From NCBI GenBank assembly GCA_905250125.1, contig CAJNOL010001275.1:1-64000 (forward strand): a DNA stretch of 64,000 bases, in the 5' to 3' direction. Shown in pieces: positions 1 through 12,300 of this stretch. The position numbers and the translations under genes are program-made. The notes beneath the pieces were generated by a model. The model was not told where the DNA came from and did not search any database. It saw nothing but the letters and a program-made list of their open reading frames with translations. The stretch's first letter is position 1. Each line of letters begins with the position of its first letter. The DNA comes from Rotaria sordida (lineage: Eukaryota > Rotifera > Eurotatoria > Philodinida > Philodinidae).

Positions 1-189
1 GCTGCACAAATTCGTCAAATGGATGACAATCGAAATAGAACAATGCTGAATAGTCAAGAACGCAATTTTGTTAACAGTGTTATACACGGAAAATCTGAAC
101 AACATACACCAAAATTTGACAAAGACTTGCAAGATTTAACACAGAAATATACTCCAAATAATCGGTATCGTCCTAAAGACGGCCTATAG
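1..189 (+). CDS. 3' terminal exon of an unidentified gene (partial)
   Basis: Frame 1 is open from the first base to a TAG at 187-189, giving 62 residues. The peptide is hydrophilic and rich in Asn, Gln, Asp and Lys, with no membrane segment or motif I recognise. In DNA this AT-rich, 62 sense codons with mixed codon use favour a real exon. Its 5' part lies outside the window, so product and splice site cannot be judged. Downstream sequence to 1539 has no convincing continuation. It could be a chance open frame; I hold it at about even odds or slightly better. Confidence 0.5.
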   Translation, partial: AAQIRQMDDNRNRTMLNSQERNFVNSVIHGKSEQHTPKFDKDLQDLTQKYTPNNRYRPKDGL

Positions 190-1539
190 AGAAGAAAAAC
201 TCTCGTAAAATTTGTTCGTTTCTACTATCGGAATTTTAAAAGAAGGCACCTGGAAAAAAGCTTATAACTTTCGAACGAAAAGTCATAGGGTGAGGGTGGG
301 TATGGGTGTGTGTATGAGTGGGTGTGAGTGGGTGTGGGTGTAGATATGGATGTGGGGTATCCACTCACACCCTCACCTTACCCAAATCATAGACAAAACT
401 CTTTGGCATCGATGTTTGTCGATAAAATAAGTCACCGAATACTTGCTCTCTTTGAAAATATTACGTGTTTGTATGGGAGATAGAATTAGTTTCGTAATAC
501 GACTTTCATTTTGCAATGAGATTGCGCAGCAACAATAATACTGAATGCACTTTTGTGACCTGACGGTATTTTTGTACGATACTCTCATGTATGTATAAGT
601 TTTTATGCATACGTGCACTGATGAATAATTATAACTTGTATACCAGACGTGAGTGTCAATAAGATGGCAAGATATGATCAGATTGGATGAGATTTCTCAA
701 TAAATATCTTTTTCGAATCATCGACTTCCATAGCATAACAACTTTCATCAATTCCATGAATGACAAGTGCATCGATCGTTTGTACTTTTAATTGCTAATC
801 GATCTGGATTGATTAGAGAATGGCTGAATAGCCCTCAAGAGTGTACTCTCAAGTGCCATCAATGAATGTATACTTTTATTACATGATTTTGTTTTTTTTA
901 ATATTTCTTCGAACGCTCGATTAGACGGATTTAAATTAATCAATATGCATTTGCATATATTTATGATCGTCAATATGAAAACTGGAATTAATGCGTTAAG
1001 TCTTATATATATAGAGGGTTCTGATAAACACAGAGACAGGCAGTGGTTATGAGAATTTTATCAGAATGTCATTTCTTCATTACATATCAGTTTTATTAGG
1101 GAAATTCTCCTTGTAGAATAAGGTAGATTTCTTTTCATAGCCTCCATAACTTGTCGAACACCATGTACAAAGAAAACGGCTGACGGTAACTCCCTGTTGT
1201 GAGTCATATTATTGAGCATAGATTAGCAGAATTTTAATCATTTCAGCTATCAGTGAGAATCTTTATGCAAGCGACGAAGATGTTAGAAGGAGTCACTTTT
1301 CACATTAAATCAATTTAATGATAAATATCTATTTCTCAAGATTAAATAGAATTCTTAACCATTCTACTTGAGTAAGGTCGTACAGAGTCTAGAAATATTA
1401 GTATTCTGATTCCCGTCTCTTGTATAGCTTCTCATAAGAGAAATGTTTCAACAAGTCTGCAAAGGTCTTATTAGATCATATATCGTTTAAGCATTTAACT
1501 CTGTCTTATTAGATTATTTGTGAAGAAAATCACGACAAA
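190..1539. other. Intergenic region upstream of the SOD gene
   Basis: No gene seen. It contains the GT-rich simple repeat at about 287-357 and a TATATATA run at about 1004-1011, some 530 bases before the SOD start codon. A pyrimidine-rich stretch ending in AG at about 1511-1512, 27 bases before the ATG, could be a cis or spliced-leader acceptor; that is inference from position only. Short open frames on both strands here show no coding character. Confidence 0.5.
287..357 (+). repeat. Imperfect GT-rich simple repeat
   Basis: About 70 bases built from GGGTGT, GGGTGAG, GGGTAT and GGATGT-like units. It resembles a degenerate minisatellite. Bdelloid telomeric DNA has been described with TGTGGG-type repeats, and this tract has some similar words, but it is short, irregular and interstitial. 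A short, even more degenerate relative lies at about 5185-5216 (CACATCCACACCC words). Confidence 0.6.
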
Positions 1540-2427
1540 ATGCTCGTACTTCTTGCTGTCATTTCATTGTTATTCATCCACAATGCACAGAGTATCATGA
1601 TGGCGAAAGCTAAGGTCCATTCAGCTTCCAGTAACATTTGTGTCGGCTACTTGAAATTCATACAGAACGACAGCGACTCTGCAGTCATCATCAAGGGTAA
1701 ATTCTGGAATATGACAGCCAACACTGTTCATGTAAGTTTGAAAAACTCAGCTTTAGAATTTGCAACATTTAAAAGTGAAATCGAAGCTGGTTTTCGTTTG
1801 CAGGACTCCTACTTTACTCTCTCTCTCCATACTATATAATATTAGTGCTTGCACAATAATTGAAAGATCAAAACATCAGTATCTGAAATTACTCAATCAT
1901 GAGTAGATCATCATTGTCGATCCTAGTACAGTGTCCCCATTTTCACTTTAGGGCTTTCACGTACACAGAGATCCACTAGTAAACGGCGAACTCAACTGTA
2001 CAGCGGCTGGACCTCACTTCAATCCTTACGGTGAGTTTAGTCTTGATTGTTGACAAACATCATGAATAATTCATCCATCATTTTCTCTTTCAGGTACGAC
2101 ACATGGTTCAATCACTGCAGATATTATGAACCGACATGTTGGAGATCTTGGAAATGTGACTTCTGCTAATGACGGCACGATCAACATCAACATTCGAGAT
2201 TCGATTATTCAACTATATAATGCGACACAATCGATTGTTAATCGAACCATTGTTCTGCATGCAATGCGAGATGACGGTGGTATGGGTGGTTTTTCGGACA
2301 GTAACACTACTGGGTATGATCTACTCTATTTGATCTTCAACTGACATTATATTTCTTTTGTAGAAATGCGGGTGCTCGAATTGCTTGCGGTAACATCATG
2401 TTAAAAACCGCGTGGTCAAAACATTAA
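1540..2427 (+). CDS. SOD: Secreted Cu/Zn superoxide dismutase
   Basis: Four exons, 1540-1731, 1952-2030, 2094-2313 and 2364-2427, join in phase to 184 codons plus stop. Introns are 220, 63 and 50 nt with GT..AG ends. Residues 1-18 (MLVLLAVISLLFIHNAQS) form a signal peptide, so the enzyme is probably extracellular or luminal; it dismutates superoxide to oxygen and hydrogen peroxide. Visible Cu/Zn ligands are the two His of GFHVH, the His of GPHFNP, THGS and RHVGDLGN with its Asp, and the later VLHAM His. The active-site Arg sits in TGNAGARIACG and the disulphide pair is NCTAAG Cys and ACG Cys. Every key residue of the family is present and length is normal. The ATG is chosen because it begins the signal peptide. 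Orphan between intergenic stretches; no regulatory site is certain. Confidence 0.95.
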
Positions 2428-2515
2428 GTACCTACTCTTATCAACTGACCTTTTTTTTTCATTGAACTCTTTTTTGCGATATATTTAATCTCATTATTAC
2501 ATATATAATCTGGAA

Positions 2516-4440
2516 AAAGTATTTACATATTCTAGAAGTCCTCGAACTTTTCCATCAGCCCGTATGATTATATTTTAGTTTGCGCCTTATAGAAGTATCT
2601 TTCTAAAAAGATAATTATATATTCTGATAGAACTTGAAATTGTCTATCATTCTATATATTTATCTATTGCCTTGCATTTTATTTGTTGAAAAATAATTTG
2701 AGTACACTGAACATAACCTTAATTGACAAATGTCACAAACCTGCATTTTTTTTTGCTATTTTATTTTTCTGTTTAAATTGTTATTAATATAGGAATGACT
2801 TTTTGCAAAAGTAGTTATACATTCTGATAACAAATAAACTTCTCTATCATTCTTTATTTGAAAGCTTTTGGCCTTTAATAATTTTCTGACTAATATTTCG
2901 GATAATGTTGATCCATCTTAATTCTAATATTCTCGTGGAATACATTTTCTTTTGCTTCAAGTAAATTACGTATATTTCTTTATATGGGTAAAATCAGCGA
3001 AAACGGGACATTCCCCCATTGCATTTGAATGCAATTCTCTATCAGTATAGATGTTTTGAGTGAATTGTTTTTGCATAGGCTTATGTAAAATTGTCTGCTC
3101 TTTCATATGATTATTAATTAATTAATTAATTAATTAATAATTAACTAATTAAGAAGTAATTAGCGAATATCTCGAGAACCGAAAGAGGAAAAAACTTGAA
3201 AACTTCAGGATTGGCTCTAGGGTATGAGCCGCATATATGGTAAAATTTTCATCGAGATCGGACTTCAAAAAGTTCCTTCCAAAAAATCGACCTTTCAGAG
3301 CCCTTAGACAGAGCGGAAATGGAAATGTTTGTCTTAGTATTATTCTAGGACCTCCTACCATTAATATGAGCCCCTTGGAATCGATTTCGAACTTTTCAGT
3401 TCGTTACCAGAGCATTCGATCAGTAGTGTAGTCGTACTCAGTCACGTCGCTAACAAATTGTCACGTCGCTAACGCCAAATAGATTTTATTTTTTTAAAAA
3501 CCTAAACATTCTCAAAATAATTTTACACTGGGATTTGGTGGCCTTAGGAGTGGTGTCTAGTATCGCGTATTAAGTTTTTGACAATTGTGCAACACTTAAA
3601 AATTTTTAAAAACCAAAGTATATCAAGTGACTTTTGATGTCCTTTTTGGTGTCACGTCGCTAACGCTAGTTTTTCGTTAATAACTCCTCTAAACAAAGCT
3701 CTAGAGTGTTGTTTTTTTCATAGTATCTAGAGTAAATAGAGACTCGTACACCATTCAAAAATCACACCTAAACTAGTTGATAGTGCCGAGATATGCATAC
3801 TCCAAGTTTACGATGTCACGTCGCTAACGAATGATTTTACCCATATAATGTTTTATAGAAGAGTCACACTCTCAATAGTACTAATAAGTAAAGGTCTTCA
3901 GATGTTTTAAATAGATATTTCGTTTATTTTAAAGTTATATATATCCTACATTCCGTATAAAGATACTATTTTTTAGACGATCACTTCTCAAAGATATATT
4001 CAGCAATAACATATCGTTGGTTATGTGCTACTCGCATGACATATTTGAATAGGCATTTACACAGCAGTCTAAACTCGAAAAATTTTTGATAGGTTATGGT
4101 CTAGAACGGTTTTGCAAAAAGTCATTTCTATATTAATAACAATTTAAATAGAAAAATAAAATAGCAAAAAAAAAATGCAGATTTTTGGTATTTGTTAATT
4201 AAGGATTACGTTCAGTATACTCAAATTATTTTTCAACAAATAAATGCAAGGCAATTCTATAATGATGAAAAATTTTAAAAATTAATCAAGAGAATAGTGA
4301 CAAAATCTAGTCCGTGATAATCTAGTGATGAGAGTATCTTCATTGCATTCGATTTATTTTCTGGTATATAAGTGCAAACTAAAATATAAACATATGGAGT
4401 GAGGGAAAATTTCGAGAGCTTTTAAAATATGTAAATGATA
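2516..4440. mobile_element. Long inverted-repeat (fold-back) element, interrupted
   Basis: The left arm, about 2516-2720 plus a further block to 2840, matches the reverse complement of about 4110-4440. Clear paired blocks are around 2690-2830 against 4115-4245, and 2516-2600 against 4365-4433. Arms have diverged by perhaps one base in six, so the copy is old. The left arm also carries two tandem versions of a block ending TCTATCATTCT (2612-2660 and 2812-2856). There is no transposase frame; it is non-autonomous. A second element (2983-3845) sits inside. Outer ends and target duplications are not certain. Confidence 0.75.
2983..3845 (-). mobile_element. TA-flanked miniature element A with spaced motif copies
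   Basis: Ends are TATGGGTAAAATCA and its exact reverse complement, each flanked by TA, giving an 863-bp element without a coding frame. The motif TGTCACGTCGCTAAC recurs at 3814-3828, 3650-3664 and 3459-3473, plus a near-tandem copy at 3441-3454. Read from the right end, the first three motifs start 17, 181 and 372 bases in. The element lies within the fold-back element, so it inserted later. Element B at 50726-51592 has the same length and motif spacing. The short ATTA/TTAA microsatellite at 3113-3152 is internal. Confidence 0.65.
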
Positions 4441-6269
4441 TGTTTAAAATATATACTGCAACTATTATTTCCAGGAGTATATATAACCCTGCATCTTATT
4501 TTTGTATTTCTATTTTCTCAACAATAATTGAGACGAATTATGAATTAAAACAAAAACAAGCGAAGACTGGATGTTTTTAAAATCTCGTTCACTGACTATC
4601 AAGCTAGAAAAATTAATTTTAACAATATATGATTGCGTCAAAAATTTCCTTTGTTATTCATTTTTGACTTTGATTGATAGATGAAAAGGATAACGAAATG
4701 TTGCCTCCTGGCAATCATATGAATGTTGAATGTATGCTCTTTTATCTATGAAGATCAATTAAGTCATCTAGGTAATAAACTATGTTTGAAATCACTCCAC
4801 AAGTTCATCACTGTTCGATGATGATGATTGGAAATAAAAATTTTATATATATTTTTGAAATCGCGCAATCGATTAGCACATTTTAATGATTGTTGATTTT
4901 TCTATTGATAAGTCAACGATCGTAGATTGAGTAATGTGTTAACAAAAGCAAGAATATATTTTCAATTTTCAACTGCAATAAGAAGAAGGTTCCATTGCAT
5001 TAAAATGGATAAATCAACTAAGGCAGCATACGCCGAAATGTTGTGTAGTAGTGAGAGAAATTGGGATACTTTGAAAGATCAAGTCAGTGAACAGATAAAC
5101 TTGTGAATTTAAATTTTAAAAGATCATAAACAGATTGGATTGCGATGATCAATTAATAAAGACACGATGTGGGTCCATCAAGATGATTCTCACACATCCA
5201 CATCCACACCCATATCCTGTTTTCATACAACATGTTGTAGTTCATGAAAAAGTACAACTTGCACGTGTCCTTACTTTTCGAACAATCATGTTGGCAGATA
5301 TTTTCTCAATATCAAAAATCTGAAATTGACCAATTTTTAATACTTGAGAACATCGCTGAGAAATGCGTAGAAAATTTACATATCTTAAGATTGATTATAA
5401 GATAGCAGAATCTGTAGTGGATCTTTTCTGATCATTCTCGACAAGAAAATTAACATTGGACTCGAAATTGACAGACTACGAATAGAACTACTAAACAAAC
5501 GGCGTATAAACAGCAGCATGTGGATGCGTCTCTGGGCTCAATGTTGGGAGAGTGGGTAGAGTAAGAGAAGACCCTCACGATTCTCATTCACATCCTTATT
5601 GGAGACGTTACCTCTTTTTCTACTCATTAATGTTTATTTAAATACAAATTTGTTCTATTGACATTTTACAGAACTTTTCGTGTTGATCATTCTAGAAAAG
5701 ATTTGACGCTTTTAGAACATTCAAGACTAATCACAAATAGAAATATTGCTATTTTACACATTACCGAATGTATTTTTTTCAATGGTAGACTTTCCATATG
5801 TCAGTAACCGATGGCTGGTAATGCTGAGTTTCTAAAACATTTGATTACAAAATTCATATATAAATATAATTTTTAGGTTTTCGTACAAATCATAGACATT
5901 CAAAGTTCATTTTTGAGAAATATACATATAATATTTTTTTTCTTTTCATATCTTCTAGCCGCATAGCAAGAAATAAACTTATTTTTCTTGTATCACTTAC
6001 CGATCGTATTAAAATTCTAGTGCAATACATAATCAATTATTACATGGGATTTGTATGCATATATTTTGAAACATTAGTTGTAATATGAAACTATTGGCAG
6101 TAAAAAAAAATCTAGCTCATGAACAAATGTTTATTTATAATTTAAGTGGAAAGTCTTTGTTTTTGTTTGATAATGTCAATGTAAATTTTTTCCATATATA
6201 TATAATATTGTCTTGTGCTTATAAATATGAACATAAAGTTTTAAAATGAAAAAGAAATCGAAAGATATT

Positions 6270-6306
6270 ATACACACACACACACACGCACACATACACA
6301 TACACA
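6270..6306. repeat. CA microsatellite
   Basis: A run of CA dinucleotides with a few CG and TA interruptions, just beyond the chitin synthase stop codon, so it lies in that gene's 3' untranslated region. Confidence 0.85.
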
Positions 6307-9300
6307 CTACAAATGTTCTAAATGTCGATCTTTTGATTTCCTTCGATGTTTTTTTGTAATTGCTGTTGGTTGTTGAATATTTCCAGTAGTAACATTATCT
6401 CGTACTGTTAATTCATTTGAGGTTCGTCTAGTCCTTGGTAAACCTAATTGTTGTTGTTGTTGTTGAAAAACATCACTTAATTTAATTCGTATATTTTTAT
6501 TTGATTGTTGTTGATGATGTTGTTGTTGTTGTTGTTGTTGATTTTTATTTTGTGTTAATGCTTGATAACGTGATTTAAAAACATGATCAAGTGATTTATT
6601 ATATAAATGACGTTTATTTGATATTTGACGTCGTTTTATAGCTTCATAATTACTTCCATATGTTTTAACTGAACCTGATGCATATCCACATATTTGACTT
6701 ATTTCACTATGATCAGTTGTATCTAAATTTCTTTGCATATCATTTACTTTAGCTGTATCACTCCATTGTTGTGATGTATTTGCAGAATTTCTTATATATC
6801 GATTACCACCATTATAAATAAGTCCTGTTGTTGATAAATCAGGTTCTGATGCTTGTTTATTATCTTGATCATTATTATCATCATCATTATCATAATCAGG
6901 TTCAGGTAAATCTTCTTCATCAAAACCTTTTAATTGTTGTAAAACTTTAACTTGTTCAACAGCATCTTCAACATTATCTGTTGTAAAATCTCCACGTCGA
7001 TGATGACGATTATTTTTTCCATTATTTCGTTGACAAATTTTTAAATCAGTTGATGCTAATAAATGTAATAATGTTCCATAACGATGCCATAACATTGATA
7101 CAAATTGTATAAGTAAAATAGTTGCAAAAAAAATTAAAAAAGCTAAACCAAGTGGTTCAAAACGTAATGGTTCATTATGTAAACGTTTTATTGGTATAAA
7201 TACATAATCACGTATACGTTCTGATACAAGTTGAAATGAAAATATAATAACAAGCCATAATGTATTTATCATAAAAAATATAAAACAACCATTATTACGT
7301 AATGATTTAAGATCACGAACCATTTGTTTTTGATGATCTTTATCTTCAACTAATGGATATAAATAACATCCAATTAATTCTTGAAAAAATTTTGTTTCAC
7401 GTGGATCAAGCATTACAACTTCAGAATCATATAAAGATTCATGAAAGATCCAAGCAGGATTAACTAAAACAAAATATGAATTTTTTTTTCAGACTTCTAA
7501 ACAATCTATTATCATCAAGATATTTGTATAACAGTGTCCGACTCGGGTTAGGTTGGATCACAAAAAAAGTGACCCATATCGGACACTGCCGTTAATACTG
7601 CATGTCTATTGATATTTTATTCGATATTAGGATGTAGTCGTTAGACACTTGTTTAGGATTATTCTATAGTTGATGAAACTGAAGTTTACATATAGTACCT
7701 CATTGTGGTTAAGGGTATCGATAACGACACAAGAGTGTGGGTGCTAATGAAAGCGAGAGCAAAGGGTTCAGATATTGCTGCATCCAAGATGCTTCAAACA
7801 GCTAGTGATATGAACAAATCAATTGTCACTAAATAGGAAAATTTATTAAGTTCTTGTTGATTGATATTAGACTATGACTTGTGAAAAACACTTAACGATT
7901 ACATACCTAATTCGTCTCGTTTTATAACTGGAGCTTCAAATGGACGTGTTACACCGCTATATGATATAACTTGTCCATATGGTGTACTTCGTGTATTATT
8001 TATTCCACGATAAATTAATTGTTGTTGTTGATCTGATTGAGGATAACTAGCACGAGCCATTGATGTTGGTGGTGAACCGGCTCGAGCAGCTAATTGCATA
8101 AGACCATATTTAGGATCAATTTCCGAGTCAACTTGATGGCTATTTGTTGGAGGATATAAACCTGTAGTGGCTACAGCTTCCATTTCTTCATCAAATTTAT
8201 TCTAAAAAAACCAAGAACAACATTTTGTTATTTTGATAACAATCATATTACTTTTTCCATTCGTTCAACAGCACCTAAAATTTGTTGTAAGAGTATACCA
8301 TTTAATCCTGATCTTTCAAGACCAAGCCATTTTCGTGCATAAGAACGTATACGTTCATCATATTTTTTAAGATTAAAATTTGCAAATACCTTTATTAAAA
8401 AAAATATTTTCTTCTTATTTAAAAAATAATAATAATAATAATAATAATTTTCTTACTTGATTTAAAAATCCAGCTGATTTTTGTTTTGCTTGTGTTAATT
8501 CTTGTATTTTCGCACGTTCAATTTCTTCTTTACTTTGATTTTTTTTAACTTTTTTTGGTGCTTCTCTTGTACCCCATGATACAATATTAAGATTACAAAG
8601 TGAATAAATAAGTAAAAATAAATATCCACTTGGTATACATAAAAAATAAAGTAAACCTGGTACTATACACCAAAATTCTTGTGGATGCATACAAGCAGCA
8701 ATAAAAAATATTGAAAATAAAAGCATTAAAAAAACAGCATTCGGAGATGTCCAAGAATCTTCAGCTATTTGAATTGTTGTACCAACAACAACTGACATCA
8801 TTATTATTGCATATAAAGCAGAAAGAAAAGCTGCTGCACGTATTTGAAAATCAGTTGTTGTATGAAAACATAAGAGTAGATAAAAGAATGCTGGTAAAAC
8901 TGACATATACATTGATTGCCAAAGACTTGTACCTAAAAAATAAAAAGTTTGATATACATTCAAAAGTCTAGTGAAGATTAGAAAAGTAGATCTAATAAGA
9001 GAACATGTCCGACGATTAGATCACTTTTCATTTAAAACTATATGATCGAGTTTCGGTTGTAGATAGATCTTCTGGTCACTAGAAATTCTTCGAAATGTCA
9101 ACTAGGATAAATGTATTCTTATTGAGATCATAGTTTGCTATGAATATATTCTTCTTTTGAACTACAGTTCAAAACAGACGAAAAGACTTATAATTATATT
9201 TTTGGTTACTTTTTTATTCATGAATTTCTGTGCAAAAAAAAGTAGTTATGCAAGGACAATAACCTCTGAGACAAAAATACATATTATTGTTCGTTCAATT

Positions 9301-12300
9301 TTTAAGATAGGACTATCTCTGCTTGTACTTTATTGGACAGAAAATATTGGATTTGTTCTTTAAAAAAGCAATAATTGTTTGAAATTGGCTCACTCAAATA
9401 AGGCATATAATTAATGGAACAAGACTCTAGAAAGAGAATACTCCTACCTTTCAACTACTTTACAGTATGGGGTGCTGCCTAGTGGCAGATTCAATAGTCC
9501 GATGTCTTTACTCCAATTATGATTAGCTATAGTTCTTGAGCTTACCGTACCCACTAACCAACTACACGAACAGGCATATGTCACAAAGTAGCTAGCCTAC
9601 TATCGGACGAATAATCGTTAGTGATTTGTCTAGAATCCTTCCATGGCTAGTAGTCCTGAGGTATAAACACACTACATTGTGGATAAGTGTAAAACAACAT
9701 AAACATTGAACCATGGCTATTGAGACAATGAACGCAACCCTATTCAACACTTAAAATTATTTTGTTCGCAAGGTTTACTCAATACTTTCTATTGTTTTAT
9801 GATAAGTTAGTTTTCTAAACAAACAAAAGAGTCTGATTTGATATATACCAAAACATGCATTGAATGCTCCAATAATCATAAGAAGTACTGTTGCTGGACC
9901 AAGTACTGTTGAAACCATAAGTAAAAGTTGATAGATAATATATAAATATGATATACTATCATTAACAAGTACAATTCGTTTATATTCAGCAAGAAAATCA
10001 ATAATATTTGCAATAGTTGATGGAACCCAACGACGACGTTGATTAAAAAATTCCTATTATTTGTAAAAATTAAACTCTTTCAAATAAAAAACACAAAAAA
10101 AAAAGAAATGAAAACTAACATGAAATGATTCTGGTGCATAAGTTAATGCATCTGATGCAGCACAATATTCAACACGATATCCTTCTTGTAATAAAAGTGT
10201 ACATAACCAACGATCTTCACCTATAGATAAAACAAAACATAATATACATATAAAAATATTTTTCAAAAAAGAAAAAAAACCTTGATCATATTGTACATAA
10301 TGTCGAGCTTCAGTTGATTTCGTACAATATGTATGAAGAACATGATCATCCATTAATGCTGAACCACGAAAAAGACTAAAACAACCTGGACTACACATCT
10401 GAATAGTAAAAAAAAGAAAAAGAATACTCATTCTATAGAATATAAATGAAATAGATTATTCTCAACATACTACACAACCAAGAATATGTTCAGCTGCTTT
10501 TTGAAGCCAATGACCAATAGCATATTCGAATTTTTGATACCAAACAACCGGACCTTTCGTTGTTTTTTTTTTTTTTAATAAATAAATATTAATTTAATAA
10601 TAAAATGAATAGATCTTACCACTGCCAATTGGATGAATTCGACCACAAGCAGCACCAACTTTTTTATTTTTTTTCATTCGATCAACAAGTAAACGTACAG
10701 CTTCTGGTCGAAAATCGACATCACCATCAAGTGCTAATAGATATGTATTTTCCATCTAATGAATAATTTTCTTTTGTTTTTTATTAGAATAAAAAGAACT
10801 TTATTACTTGTATTCGTTTTTTATTATCCATATTATTTAATAAATTTCCAAAACCTTTAAATAATTTTGATTTACTTTTTGATGAATTTTTTTTTCGTTT
10901 TCGTTTATATAATTTTTCAATTATATTTAAATCACCAAATAAACGATAACCAAGTAAATAGTACATATACATAACCTCAAAAAAAAAAAAAAGAATTTAA
11001 TAAAAGATAAATAAAAAAAAAACAAGAAGACTCAATAATATTACTTGACTCCATCGTTTTTTATGTCGAATTTTTGTTTTATCTTTTATATGTGCTATAA
11101 GAAAATTTCCACCTGGTAATATCCATGTTAAACGTCCACCATATGGTGTTGGTGTTTTAAATGGTGGAGGAATTTTCATTGGACATTGATGAATAGCTCT
11201 ATAACAATATTTATAAAAAAAAAATTAAGAAGAGTAATGAAAGATGTTATTCGTAATATATTATAATGAATTTGAAAAAGAGGTCAAAGATAGATATTTT
11301 AAATTCAATCTTGTTTTATAATAATTCCATGGAAAGCTTAGGTTTCATGGCTAAGGCTCTCACGATCGGTGATAGATCTTTGCTAATGAATGAAGTCTCA
11401 CAACTGATGAATAACTTTTGAGTTAAGACGATGTGCATTACATAGATTTAAATGAGCTATGAATACCTTGAAAATAGTTTGTGTCCTTAGCTTATTAGTA
11501 CAGTATCTCCGTAGCAATAACCTAAAGGCATGAACTTTTTTCCGAATATTCATAGCTCATATAATCCCGACTTAGTTGTGAGACTTCTCTCGTAAATTTT
11601 GGAAGTTCAAAGTTTCAATCTTATACTTCAACATTTCTTTTAGGTCGTGTTTCATAAAAGGAAAAGACCTACGTTGCAGCTCGATCAACAACACCAAGTA
11701 ATTGTTGGACAAATTTATTCGGTACTTGTTCATTGTTGTCATCTTCTTCCATAGCATCATCGAAAAATATATGACCTTCATATTCATAATAATCAAGATC
11801 TTTAAGATGTAAATAATTTCGAGCTGTTCGTCGAGCACATTGATCACTATCCAATCTGTAGAAATAAAAAACAATACGAACTGATTCAAATGTACAAATA
11901 AACAAGAGTAACTAAACTCTTTTATATCGAATATATAAAAATAACAAAATAGAAGTTATATTTTGAATGTAAAGTTTTATCAACATCAGTAGGTTATCCA
12001 TGACACAATGTCGAGAATTAGTATGGGCATAATAGTTTTGAAGATGATGAGCTATTGGCGAATGGTATCTAACTCTAGTCTAGAATTAGGACACTTGTTC
12101 ATTTAACAAGCCCTGATATCAAATCAGAAATGCAACTGAAAAGAGAGAGAACATTTCTCTACCTTCAATGTTAAGTGAAACCTTCGTATACGACTTTCAC
12201 ATATTTATTGTTTCAGAAAATCGATCTTTGTTTTAAAAAAACCATACTATTCATTTCAAGCATTACTAAAATTTTGATTTATCAATATCTTGAAAGGAGT

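Larger units (their letters stand above)
2428..6306. other. Intergenic region with fold-back element
   Basis: Between the SOD stop and the chitin synthase stop (convergent genes). 2516-4440 is the fold-back element described separately. 4441-6130 shows no gene: the small frame at 5005-5106 (33 codons) lacks any recognisable product, and sequence near 5185-5216 is a CA/CC-rich simple tract. Near the right end, TTTATT at 6130-6135 is AATAAA on the minus strand and could be the poly(A) signal of the chitin synthase gene. Confidence 0.5.

Noticed and set aside
3149-3431. Two overlapping opposite frames in element A
   Set aside because: Non-coding miniature element; the frames do not resemble any transposase.
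5005-5106. 33-codon open frame MDKSTKAAYAEM.. as a small gene
   Set aside because: No homology recognised, no clear promoter or partner exon; length is within chance.
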